From an uncultured Clostridia bacterium (lineage in GTDB: Bacteria; Bacillota; Clostridia; TANB77; CAG-508): a stretch of 64,000 nt of DNA. A program made the translations under genes and the position numbers. Positions 54,563 to 61,383 of the stretch are shown here, in pieces. Location of the stretch: positions 124,001-188,000 of the forward strand of contig CAKOXT010000003.1 in the NCBI GenBank assembly GCA_934130285.1, read 5' to 3'. Position 1 is the first letter of the stretch. The number at the start of each line of letters is the position of its first letter. The notes beneath the pieces are model-generated. The model had not been told where the DNA came from. It saw nothing but the letters and a program-made list of their open reading frames with translations, and searched no databases.

Positions 54563-54700
54563 TTGATAGATGAAAAAATTTGTAAATTAAGAGAAGAATT
54601 AAATAAAAGCATACAAAACGGCGAAGACTATGAAAAAATATACATGATAAGTGTCAGATTAGATGATTTAATAGCAGAATATTATAAAGATACAGAATAG
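54563..54700 (+). CDS. Spo0E-like sporulation phosphatase peptide
   Basis: A 45-residue peptide starting at TTG 54563, 8 bases behind AAAGGAG; a longer frame from ATG 54506 would start within the -10 region of the candidate promoter. It folds as two helices, with the family motif SVRLDDLI in the second helix (S-x2-LD-x-LI), and a first helix ICKLREELNKSIQNG. In Bacillus these small proteins remove phosphate from Spo0A and delay sporulation. The motif match is good for a protein of this size, and the gene has its own promoter and terminator. It suggests that the organism, or its ancestor, controls sporulation through Spo0A. Confidence 0.75.
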   Translation: MIDEKICKLREELNKSIQNGEDYEKIYMISVRLDDLIAEYYKDTE

Positions 54701-54710
54701 ATGGAATAAA

Positions 54711-54744
54711 AAAGGAATATGCTAAAAAAGTATATTCCTTTTCT
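54711..54744 (+). terminator. Terminator after Spo0E-like gene
   Basis: 10-base stem (54711-54720 with 54732-54741) with an 11-base A-rich loop and a short T-run. Confidence 0.75.
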
Positions 54745-54782
54745 AATAAAAATCTGATATACTACATGCATAGGAGGAAAAT

Positions 54783-55421
54783 ATGTTCGAATTAGACGGA
54801 GTAAGTGTATTAAAACACAATAGTATAAAAATAAAAAAAGATAAAGTTATATATATAGATCCATTCCAAATAGATATTCCAGCTCATGATGCTGATTTAA
54901 TTCTTTGTACTCATTCACATTATGATCATTTTTCACCAGATGATATAAAAGCTGTTTCAAAAGAAACAACTGTAATAATTACAACAACAGACTGTGCATC
55001 AGATATTAGTAAAACAGGCATATGTGAAGAAAATACATACTATGTTAAGCCATATGATGAGTTTGATTATCAAGGAATAAACATTAAAGCAATACCGGCA
55101 TATAATAAATATAAAGAATTTCATCCAAAAGAGAGAGAATGGGTAGGATATATAATAACAATAGATGGAACTAAATATTATGTAGCAGGAGATACAGATA
55201 AAACAAAAGAAGCATGCTCAGTAGAATGCGATGTTGCATTTTTACCAGTAGGTGGGACATATACAATGAACTATATAGAAGCGGCAGCATTAGCAGAAAA
55301 AATAGATCCTAAATATGCAATTCCAACTCATTATGGATTAATAGTAGGAGAACCAGAAGATGGTCAATTATTTAAAGAACTTCTTGATGGTTCAGGAATA
55401 AAATGTGAAGTATATTATTAA
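54783..55421 (+). CDS. Metallo-beta-lactamase-fold hydrolase, UPF0173/UlaG-like
   Basis: Cytoplasmic metal-dependent hydrolase of 212 residues. The metal motif HSHYDHFS places H44, H46, D48 and H49, with further ligands in YYVAGDTDKT (Asp) and IPTHYG (His). The strand order and short length fit the UPF0173/L-ascorbate-lactonase-like group; the substrate cannot be stated. ATG behind ATAGGAGG. Followed by a hairpin that overlaps the ribosome-binding site of the next gene. Confidence 0.88.
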   Translation: MFELDGVSVLKHNSIKIKKDKVIYIDPFQIDIPAHDADLILCTHSHYDHFSPDDIKAVSKETTVIITTTDCASDISKTGICEENTYYVKPYDEFDYQGINIKAIPAYNKYKEFHPKEREWVGYIITIDGTKYYVAGDTDKTKEACSVECDVAFLPVGGTYTMNYIEAAALAEKIDPKYAIPTHYGLIVGEPEDGQLFKELLDGSGIKCEVYY

Positions 55422-55440
55422 TAGTAACAAAAAAATTCAT

Positions 55441-55470
55441 CTCTAATAAAATATATTAGAGGTGATTTTT
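55441..55470 (+). terminator. Hairpin plus T-run overlapping the next ribosome-binding site
   Basis: 7-base stem CTCTAAT/ATTAGAG (55441-55447 with 55455-55461) followed by GTGA and seven T residues. The 3' arm contains the AGAGG of the downstream gene, so it can act as a terminator or attenuator and can hide that site. Confidence 0.65.
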
Positions 55471-56136
55471 TTGGCTAAAATATTAGTATATAATAATCAA
55501 ACAAACAGAATGGAGACATATTATAAAGGCGAAAACGAAGCTATGCCATATAATAATGGCACATTAAAAGTTAAGGAATTTCGAGGATCAAGCAAAAGTA
55601 ATCTACTATGGACAGACAGAAGAACAATGCAAAGCTGGAATAATTTTAGAACATTGTATGGTAAACCAATATATGTTGGCTTTGCATTCAAAAGACCATG
55701 GGAAGGAGGGCATGGAAACTTATCGCAGCACTATGCCGGAGTAGCATTTGATGTAGGTCAAAATTTGAATGAAACATCAAGAAACTACATGAGAAATTTA
55801 GCAAAAGCATCAGGATATTGGAGATATGTTGAACCAGCTGCAGATACACCAAGATGGGTACATTTTGATGATAGGTGGATTGCAAGTGGATATCCTTTAA
55901 CTCAATTTGGAAGTAGAGGAGTATATGTTTTAATAGCACAAGATGCATTAAACACATTAGGACTAGGAACCGGAGGATTAGATGGAATATTTGGAAGCAA
56001 GACTAGAGAAGCGGTAATAACATACCAAGGAAATAATAATCTAGCACAAGATGGAAAAATTGGACCATTAACATGGAACAGTTTAATGACAGCAGTAGTA
56101 GGAAAAGGCTCAACAAACACAACAATTCTGGAATAA
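55471..56136 (+). CDS. M15-type peptidoglycan peptidase with C-terminal PG-binding domain
   Basis: 221 residues from TTG 55471, behind AGAGGTG. The zinc site of D-Ala-D-Ala carboxypeptidase/endolysin type M15 is visible as HYAGVAFD (H87, D94) and RWVHFDD (H131). A PG_binding_1 domain fills about 150-208 (QDALNTLGLGTGGLDGIFG, then TREAVITYQ). There is no signal peptide or membrane helix, unlike vegetative cell-wall enzymes, so it may be exported in another way, released by lysis, or used in the mother cell or as a phage-derived lysin. Its neighbours are not phage genes. Confidence 0.85.
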   Translation: MAKILVYNNQTNRMETYYKGENEAMPYNNGTLKVKEFRGSSKSNLLWTDRRTMQSWNNFRTLYGKPIYVGFAFKRPWEGGHGNLSQHYAGVAFDVGQNLNETSRNYMRNLAKASGYWRYVEPAADTPRWVHFDDRWIASGYPLTQFGSRGVYVLIAQDALNTLGLGTGGLDGIFGSKTREAVITYQGNNNLAQDGKIGPLTWNSLMTAVVGKGSTNTTILE

Positions 56137-56160
56137 TATGCACATTGTCAATATAGAATA

Positions 56161-56180
56161 AAAGGTTTGAACCCTTTTTT
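56161..56180 (+). terminator. Weak terminator after the M15 gene
   Basis: Short stem AAAGG/CCTTT with a 7-base loop and a T-run. Confidence 0.4.
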
Positions 56181-56190
56181 ATTACAAAAA

Positions 56191-56237
56191 AACACCATCT
56201 GCTTCCTACACTTTCGTATAGGTAAACAGATGGTGTT
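56191..56237 (-). terminator. Terminator of the minus-strand membrane protein gene
   Basis: Perfect 11-base stem (56191-56201 with 56227-56237) with an inner CCTACA...TATAGG-type stem; on the minus strand a T-run follows. Confidence 0.85.
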
Positions 56238-56281
56238 GCCACTTTAGCGACCAACTAGTCGCACCTCCAAATATGTGGCAA
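56236..56281 (-). other. Structured 3' untranslated element
   Basis: Outer stem TTGCCAC/GTGGCAA (56236-56242 with 56275-56281) encloses hairpin GCGAC/GTCGC (56247-56251 with 56258-56262). A GGAGGTG sequence lies between the arms. It joins the stop codon of the membrane protein gene to its terminator. Confidence 0.55.
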
Positions 56282-56288
56282 TATGTTG

Positions 56289-56669
56289 TTAGATAATAGT
56301 CAAGATAAATCTTACTGCGGGATGGAGTCTCGGTCCACCCATATTAGCGGGTCTTGCTCTATCTCTTCGGACATATTGAAGCATTGGTCTCTTTATAGAA
56401 ACCGTTGCAATAGCAGCAACAATAGCAGCTAAAATCTTTACAACCGCTACGGCGTGTGGGGCCAACATTCCCATACCTGCCATAATCAGGACACAGATGA
56501 ACATCCATGTCCAAGCACGATTATTTTTGCTAAAAACTGCACTGGCCACACAAGCGAGTACAATTAATAGCAAAAAAGACATAATTGCTTGAGCAGATGC
56601 CAAAATAAAGCCAATGACCCAAGAAATTACGGCAATAGCCGCAGCAAAAAGCGCAATAAAAATCAACAT
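56289..56669 (-). CDS. Orphan four-helix membrane protein, foreign base composition
   Basis: A 126-residue hydrophobic protein; ATG behind AGGAGGT. Four membrane helices at about 2-22, 25-46, 52-68 and 70-92 are followed by a basic tail (QYVRRDRARPANMGG). Hand count of 56341-56520 gives 81 G+C of 180 (45%) against about 29% in lepB, and codons like GCG, GCC and CTG are common, which indicates transfer from a richer genome. It has its own promoter and terminator, and is transcribed against its neighbours. The Ala/Ile-rich helices and basic tail resemble TrbC/VirB2-type pilin-like or conjugative-element proteins, but the similarity is too weak to assign. Confidence 0.75.
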   Translation of the reverse strand: MLIFIALFAAAIAVISWVIGFILASAQAIMSFLLLIVLACVASAVFSKNNRAWTWMFICVLIMAGMGMLAPHAVAVVKILAAIVAAIATVSIKRPMLQYVRRDRARPANMGGPRLHPAVRFILTII

Positions 56670-56768
56670 AATACATACCTCCTGAAAATAGTGATTTTAA
56701 TATACGTCCACCCTATGGTGAAAACAGGAATAAATATATAAACACGAGAAATCCTCATGACTATAACT

Positions 56769-56797
56769 ATTATACCACAAGTTGACATAAATGTAAA
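56769..56797 (-). promoter_or_regulatory. Promoter of the minus-strand membrane protein gene
   Basis: On the minus strand, TTTACA (56792-56797) and TATAAT (56769-56774) with a 17-base spacer. Confidence 0.7.
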
Positions 56798-56870
56798 TAA
56801 CGAGCTTGTTCACAAGATGAAAATATGATATATTACATAAAAAGAATTTAGAAAATCGCTAGGAGGAAAT

Positions 56871-57704
56871 ATGTTAAAAATAGGATGTCATTTATCAATA
56901 TCTAAAGGTTTCTATGAAATGGGAAAACAAGCAGTAAGCATTAATGCAAACACAATACAGTTTTTCACGAGAAATCCAAGAGGAGGAGCTGCTAAAGCAA
57001 TAGATGAAAAAGATGTAGAAGCATTTAAAAAGCTAGCAAAGGAAAATGGAATAAATAATTTATTAGCTCATGCACCATATACACTAAATGCAAGTGCTGC
57101 AAGAGATGATTTAAGAATATTTGCTAAAAATACTATGGAAGACGATTTAAAAAGAATGGAATATTTTCCAGGAAGCTTGTACAACTTCCATCCAGGAAGC
57201 CATGTAGGACAAGGCCCTGAAGTAGGAATAAAATATATCATTGAAATGTTAAATGAAATAATAAAGCCTGAACAAACAACAAAAGTATTATTAGAAACAA
57301 TGGCCGGAAAAGGAAGCGAAATAGGAAGAACATTTGAAGAGATCAGAGAAATAATAGATGGAGTAGAATTAAAAGATCACATAGGAGTATGCCTAGATAC
57401 ATGCCACATATTTGATGGAGGATATGATATTGTAAATAAATTAGATGAAGTTCTAGAAGAGTTTGATAGAGTAATAGGATTAGAAAAATTATATGCAATA
57501 CATTTAAATGACAGTATGAATTCATTAGGTTCACACAAAGATAGACATGCAAAAATTGGAGAAGGAAATATTGGATTAGAAGCACTAACAAGAGTAATAA
57601 ATCATCCCAAATTAAGAGATCTGCCATTTTTCTTAGAAACACCAAATGAACTAGAAGGATACGGAAAAGAAATCAAATTACTAAGAAGTTTATATGAAGA
57701 ATAA
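56871..57704 (+). CDS. nfo: Endonuclease IV (AP endonuclease)
   Basis: Zinc-dependent repair enzyme that cuts DNA 5' of abasic sites. The 277 residues start LKIGCHLSISKGFYEMGK and show the metal-binding segments LAHAPYTLN, YNFHPGSHVG, LETMAGKGSEIG, CLDTCHIFDGGYD, HLNDSMNSLGSHKDRHAKIGEG and FFLETP, in the order of the Nfo TIM barrel. Length and motifs are normal. ATG behind TAGGAGG. Single gene between a divergent orphan and convergent hydrolase gene. Confidence 0.96.
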   Translation: MLKIGCHLSISKGFYEMGKQAVSINANTIQFFTRNPRGGAAKAIDEKDVEAFKKLAKENGINNLLAHAPYTLNASAARDDLRIFAKNTMEDDLKRMEYFPGSLYNFHPGSHVGQGPEVGIKYIIEMLNEIIKPEQTTKVLLETMAGKGSEIGRTFEEIREIIDGVELKDHIGVCLDTCHIFDGGYDIVNKLDEVLEEFDRVIGLEKLYAIHLNDSMNSLGSHKDRHAKIGEGNIGLEALTRVINHPKLRDLPFFLETPNELEGYGKEIKLLRSLYEE

Positions 57705-57827
57705 AAATATAAATAATAATATAAAGAATGAAAATTCAATTAACAAAAAATTAAAGTTTAAAAAGTAAATCAAAAGAAAAAGACTGTTGAACAAAATATT
57801 TTTAGATACTTTGTAAACAGTCTAATA

Positions 57828-57862
57828 AAAATAGAATCTATGAAAATAGATTCTATTTTTTT
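57828..57862. terminator. Bidirectional terminator between nfo and the MBL gene
   Basis: Perfect 13-base stem (57828-57840 with 57847-57859) with a 6-base loop, T-rich on both strands. A second hairpin AGACTGTT/AACAGTCT (57781-57823) precedes it. Confidence 0.88.
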
Positions 57863-57869
57863 GGATATT

Positions 57870-58886
57870 CTAATTTTCTTGACTATCATCAGAAGCAGTT
57901 TTATTCGCTGTAGTTGGGTTACCATCTAAAGCTGTAGAAAAAGTCTGAATATTATATGTTTTACCATCACTAGTTAATAATATTGTACCATCTAAATCAG
58001 TTCTATATACTCTAGCACCTATCTTAGAAAGTCCATCTAATGTACTCTTTGATGGGTGAGAGTAAGTGTTGTTAGCACCAACTGAAATAATTGCAGTTTC
58101 AGGCTTAACAGCATTTAAGAACTTTTCAGTAGAACTTGTATCAGAACCATGATGAGCAACTTTCAAAACATCAACTTTTGGCCAAGATATTTTTTCTTCA
58201 ATTTCTTTTTCAGCATCTCCCATGAATAAGAAAGTTTTTTCTCCATAAGCCAAGTGGATAACAATTGAATTCAAATTCAAATTAGATTGTTCCTCATTTT
58301 CAACTGACATTATTGTACAAATTCCATCGCCTAAACCAAAAGTATTACCAATTTCGCAACGAGTTATAGAAAGACCTTTTGAAGAAATTGCTTCTAAAAC
58401 AGATTGGAAAGTGGCAGTAGTTGTTGTTACATCAGGCATATAAATTTTTCCAATTTCAAAGTTGTTGATAATGTCATCCATACCACCAATGTGGTCTTCA
58501 TGTGGGTGAGTACCAACCAAATAATCTATTTTTTCGATACCAAGACCTTTGATGTAATTAACTAGAAGTGGTCCATCTTCATTATTACCTGCATCAATAA
58601 GCATTGTTTGCCCATCAGCAATTACTAATGAAGAATCAGCCTGACCGACATCAAAAAAATAAATTTGCAATTTTGAATCAGCAGATACAACTGTGTTTCC
58701 TACTGTATTAACGGAGATTGTATTAGACGTATTTGCGGGAATATTAAGATTTTCTTCAATCAAATTATTAACTTGATCAGGAAATTGATTACTAATAAAA
58801 GCACTAATAATCAAAACAATCCCTAGAAATAGCGTAATACAGAAACCTTTAATCTGAGAATTTTTGCTCTTTTTCGTATTACTCAT
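57870..58886 (-). CDS. Membrane-anchored metallo-beta-lactamase-fold protein, ComEC C-domain-like
   Basis: 338 residues; ATG behind AGGAGG. A basic N-terminus and one membrane helix (about 13-33) place the hydrolase domain outside the cell after a Thr/Asn-rich linker. Metal motif THPHEDHIGG gives H127, H129, D131 and H132, and later AHHGSDTSS and FMGDAEKE supply more ligands. The start QIYFFDVGQADSSLV and these motifs match the nuclease-like domain of ComEC and its free-standing relatives (hydrolases acting on nucleic acids). No ComEC channel helices are present. Ends with an Asn/Thr/Asp-rich tail. Confidence 0.9.
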   Translation of the reverse strand: MSNTKKSKNSQIKGFCITLFLGIVLIISAFISNQFPDQVNNLIEENLNIPANTSNTISVNTVGNTVVSADSKLQIYFFDVGQADSSLVIADGQTMLIDAGNNEDGPLLVNYIKGLGIEKIDYLVGTHPHEDHIGGMDDIINNFEIGKIYMPDVTTTTATFQSVLEAISSKGLSITRCEIGNTFGLGDGICTIMSVENEEQSNLNLNSIVIHLAYGEKTFLFMGDAEKEIEEKISWPKVDVLKVAHHGSDTSSTEKFLNAVKPETAIISVGANNTYSHPSKSTLDGLSKIGARVYRTDLDGTILLTSDGKTYNIQTFSTALDGNPTTANKTASDDSQEN

Positions 58887-59019
58887 ATAAACCTCCTATT
58901 TAATTGCAATAATATTATAAATATATAACCTTAAAAAATCAATAAAAAGTGAAAATATAAATAAAAATTTTAATGATATTACAATTATGTTAAAAAATTA
59001 AAATTATATGAAAAAATAC

Positions 59020-59048
59020 TTGCAAATAATTTTTTTATATATTAAAAT
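59020..59048 (+). promoter_or_regulatory. Promoter of mraZ
   Basis: TTGCAA at 59020-59025 and TAAAAT at 59043-59048 with a 17-base spacer. Confidence 0.65.
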
Positions 59049-59058
59049 TTATTCGAAG

Positions 59059-59084
59059 GTGGAGAGAAGTGGTAGAAAGTGGAG
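59059..59084 (+). promoter_or_regulatory. MraZ operator, three repeats
   Basis: GTGGAG at 59059-59064, GTGGTA at 59069-59074 and GTGGAG at 59079-59084 repeat on an exact 10-base period just after the mraZ -10 element, as in MraZ autoregulation. Confidence 0.8.
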
Positions 59085-59107
59085 AACCACCAGGAAGGAT
59101 GTGTAGC

Positions 59108-59536
59108 ATGTTAATTGGAGAATTTGAGCATTCATTAGATGCCAAAGGAAGATTAATAATGCCAGCTAAACTTAGAGAAGCAATAGGTGACAAGTTTGTT
59201 GTAACAAAAGGTTTAGATGGTTGCTTATTCGCGTTCTCAATAGAAGAGTGGTCAAACTTTGAAGAAAAGTTAAAATCACTTCCACTATCAAATAGAAATT
59301 CAAGAGAATTTACTCGTTTCTTTTTATCAGGAGCAACAGAATGTGAAATAGACAAACAAGGAAGATTTTTAATTCCAACTAATTTAAGAGAAACAGCAAG
59401 CTTACAAAAAGAAGTTGTTATTATTGGTGTAGGAACAAGAATTGAAATTTGGAATAAAGAGAAATGGAATTCTTACAATGATGAAAATATTTCAGTAGAA
59501 GATATTGCTGAAAATATGACAATGTTAGGTATATAA
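59108..59536 (+). CDS. mraZ: Transcriptional regulator MraZ
   Basis: Ring-forming DNA-binding protein that represses or adjusts its own division and cell-wall cluster. The ATG at 59108 is 9 bases after AGGAAGG; in-frame GTG codons upstream lie within the operator and are not used. The 142 residues contain two AbrB-like motifs: GEFEHSLDAKGRLIMPAKLRE (each DxKGR motif contacts DNA) and CEIDKQGRFLIPTNLRE. Its operator repeats are immediately upstream. In contrast to most Bacillota, rsmH does not follow directly but 331 bases later. Confidence 0.95.
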   Translation: MLIGEFEHSLDAKGRLIMPAKLREAIGDKFVVTKGLDGCLFAFSIEEWSNFEEKLKSLPLSNRNSREFTRFFLSGATECEIDKQGRFLIPTNLRETASLQKEVVIIGVGTRIEIWNKEKWNSYNDENISVEDIAENMTMLGI

Positions 59537-59754
59537 CTTGAAAAAAGTTTATATAAAATACAAAAGAAAAATTAAAACACAAAAGACTATTAAGATACCA
59601 AAGATAAATGGCAGCTTAAATAGCTGCCACAAGAATAATACTAAAGAAGTTTAAAATCTACAAAAGATCATTTAAGATTCAAAAGAAATTAAACTACAAA
59701 AGAGTATTAATTAAAGTAAGTAAGAAAAAATCTTATTAAAGAACAAAAGAAAAG

Positions 59755-59785
59755 CATCATCCGAAGCTCAAAACTTCGGATGATG
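59755..59785. repeat. Perfect 12-base inverted repeat
   Basis: CATCATCCGAAG (59755-59766) and its exact complement (59774-59785) around a 7-base loop; no T-run follows. Confidence 0.7.
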
Positions 59786-59809
59786 AAAGAATTACTTATA
59801 AGAATTGAC

Positions 59810-59836
59810 AGTTGGTATAAAACGTACCAACTTTTT
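59810..59836 (+). terminator. Attenuator-like hairpin before rsmH
   Basis: 8-base stem AGTTGGTA/TACCAACT with a 7-base loop followed by five T residues. Confidence 0.6.
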
Positions 59837-59867
59837 AGGCTATTATAAAAAAATAAAAGAGGTTCTA

Positions 59868-60797
59868 ATGGATTTTGTTCATAAATCAGTACTACTAAAT
59901 GAATGTATAGAAGGTCTAAAAATAAAGCCAGACGGTATATATGTTGATGGAACATTAGGCGGAGCAGGACATAGTAGTGAAATAATAAAAAAAATTAATA
60001 ATGGAAAGCTTATAGGAATTGATAGAGATGACGATGCACTAAAAGCTGCCAAAGATAAATTAAAAGAATATAACAATGTAATATACTATCATGGAAATCA
60101 TGATGACATTAAAGAAATATTAAATGAGTTAAATATAGATGGAGTTGATGGAATATTACTTGATTTGGGAGTTTCATCTTATCAATTAGATGAAAGAAAT
60201 AGAGGTTTTAGCTATCTAGGGGAAAACATATTAGACATGAGAATGGACAAGACACAAGAATTAGATGCAAAGATAGTAGTAAACAAATATAAAGAAGAAG
60301 AATTGGCTAATATAATTTATGAATATGGTGAAGAAAGATTTTCTAGACAAATTGCAAGAAATATTTGTAATGAAAGAAAAAATAAAGAAATTACAACAAC
60401 AAAGCAATTAGTTGAAATAATAGAAAAATCTATACCAGCAAAATTTAGAGCAAAAGATTCTCATCCAGCAAAAAGGACATTCCAAGCAATAAGAATAGAA
60501 GTAAACAATGAAATAAAACCATTATATCAAACAGTTATAAATTCAATAGATTGCTTAAAAAAAGGTGGAAGAATTTGTATCATAACATTTCATTCATTAG
60601 AAGATAGAGCAGTAAAAAATGCTTTTATTGATGCAGAAGGAAAATGTATCTGTCCACCAGGCTTGCCATATTGTGCATGCGGAGCAGTAAAAAAAGGAAA
60701 AATAATTACAAAGAAACCAATATTACCAACAAAAGAAGAAATGGAAAATAACTCAAGAAGCAAAAGTGCAAAATTGAGAATTTTTGAAAAAATATAA
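59868..60797 (+). CDS. rsmH: 16S rRNA cytosine-1402 N4-methyltransferase
   Basis: SAM-dependent enzyme that modifies C1402 in the ribosomal P site. ATG at 59868 behind AAAGAGG; a frame opening at 59805 passes through the hairpin and is not used. The 309 residues start MDFVHKSVLLNECIEGL, with SAM motif GTLGGAGHSSEI, the GVSSYQLDERNRGFSY segment, the inserted helical domain, HPAKRTFQAIRIEVN, and the C-terminal CPPGLPYCACG. Second gene of the mraZ cluster; ftsL-like follows after 18 bases. Confidence 0.96.
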   Translation: MDFVHKSVLLNECIEGLKIKPDGIYVDGTLGGAGHSSEIIKKINNGKLIGIDRDDDALKAAKDKLKEYNNVIYYHGNHDDIKEILNELNIDGVDGILLDLGVSSYQLDERNRGFSYLGENILDMRMDKTQELDAKIVVNKYKEEELANIIYEYGEERFSRQIARNICNERKNKEITTTKQLVEIIEKSIPAKFRAKDSHPAKRTFQAIRIEVNNEIKPLYQTVINSIDCLKKGGRICIITFHSLEDRAVKNAFIDAEGKCICPPGLPYCACGAVKKGKIITKKPILPTKEEMENNSRSKSAKLRIFEKI

Positions 60798-60815
60798 GAA
60801 GGGGGTGCAAGGATA

Positions 60816-61337
60816 TTGGCAGTTCAAAGATATAGTAAATATCAATATGAAACTAGTCCAAGAAAACTAGAGCCAGAATATAGAATTCCAAAAACAAAAT
60901 ATCCTAAAAGAAAACCCGCACCACGAGTAACACAAAAAACAAGAAATGTTTCTAAAGAAAGTATAATAAATAAAAAAAATCAAGTAAAATTAGTTTTTGC
61001 AGTAGCAGGAGTTTTTCTTTCAATCCTAGCAATTAGCTATCGTAATTCACAAATAGATGAAGCTTTTACTAAGAATGAAGAAATGAAACAGGCATACCTA
61101 GCCGTTGAAAAAGAAAATGATCAAATGAAAGTAGATATTGAAAATAGTTTAAACTATAACAATGTTGAACAACAGGCAAAAGAATTATTAGGAATGCAAA
61201 CATTATCAACAAAACAAACTGTATATGTTAATTTACCTAAAAAAGATTACATTCAACCAGCAACAGAAACAGTAGTAATAGATAAGAATGAAAATGTAGT
61301 TGATAAAGTATTAAATAAAATAAAAAATATGTTTTAA
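60816..61337 (+). CDS. FtsL/septum-formation-initiator-like protein
   Basis: Single-pass division protein in the place of ftsL. The 173 residues from TTG (behind GAAGGGGGTG) include a Lys/Arg/Pro-rich cytoplasmic tail (about 1-56), one membrane helix (about 57-75), a coiled coil outside (about 76-125) and the short AKELLGMQTLSTKQTVYVN motif typical of FtsL/DivIC proteins, followed by an added C-terminal extension of about 30 residues. Such proteins bridge the FtsQ-like proteins and the septal transpeptidase, whose gene follows after 46 bases. Confidence 0.88.
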   Translation: MAVQRYSKYQYETSPRKLEPEYRIPKTKYPKRKPAPRVTQKTRNVSKESIINKKNQVKLVFAVAGVFLSILAISYRNSQIDEAFTKNEEMKQAYLAVEKENDQMKVDIENSLNYNNVEQQAKELLGMQTLSTKQTVYVNLPKKDYIQPATETVVIDKNENVVDKVLNKIKNMF

Positions 61338-61383
61338 TAATAACATGGAAACTCATGAATAATCTATATAAAGGAGATTGTTC

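Larger units (their letters stand above)
59537..59867. other. Long mraZ-rsmH spacer with hairpins and short repeats
   Basis: No reading frame. It holds five copies of ACAAAAGA (59560, 59579, 59660, 59696, 59743), a hairpin GGCAGCT/AGCTGCC near 59610, a perfect 12-base stem at 59755-59785, and a terminator-like hairpin at 59810-59836 directly before rsmH. Confidence 0.6.

Noticed and set aside
56003..56254. Minus-strand frame starting near GGAGGTG in the 3' region of the membrane protein gene
   Set aside because: It reads straight through a strong terminator and into the antisense strand of the M15 gene with hydrophobic low-quality sequence; the GGAGGTG is better seen as part of a folded element.
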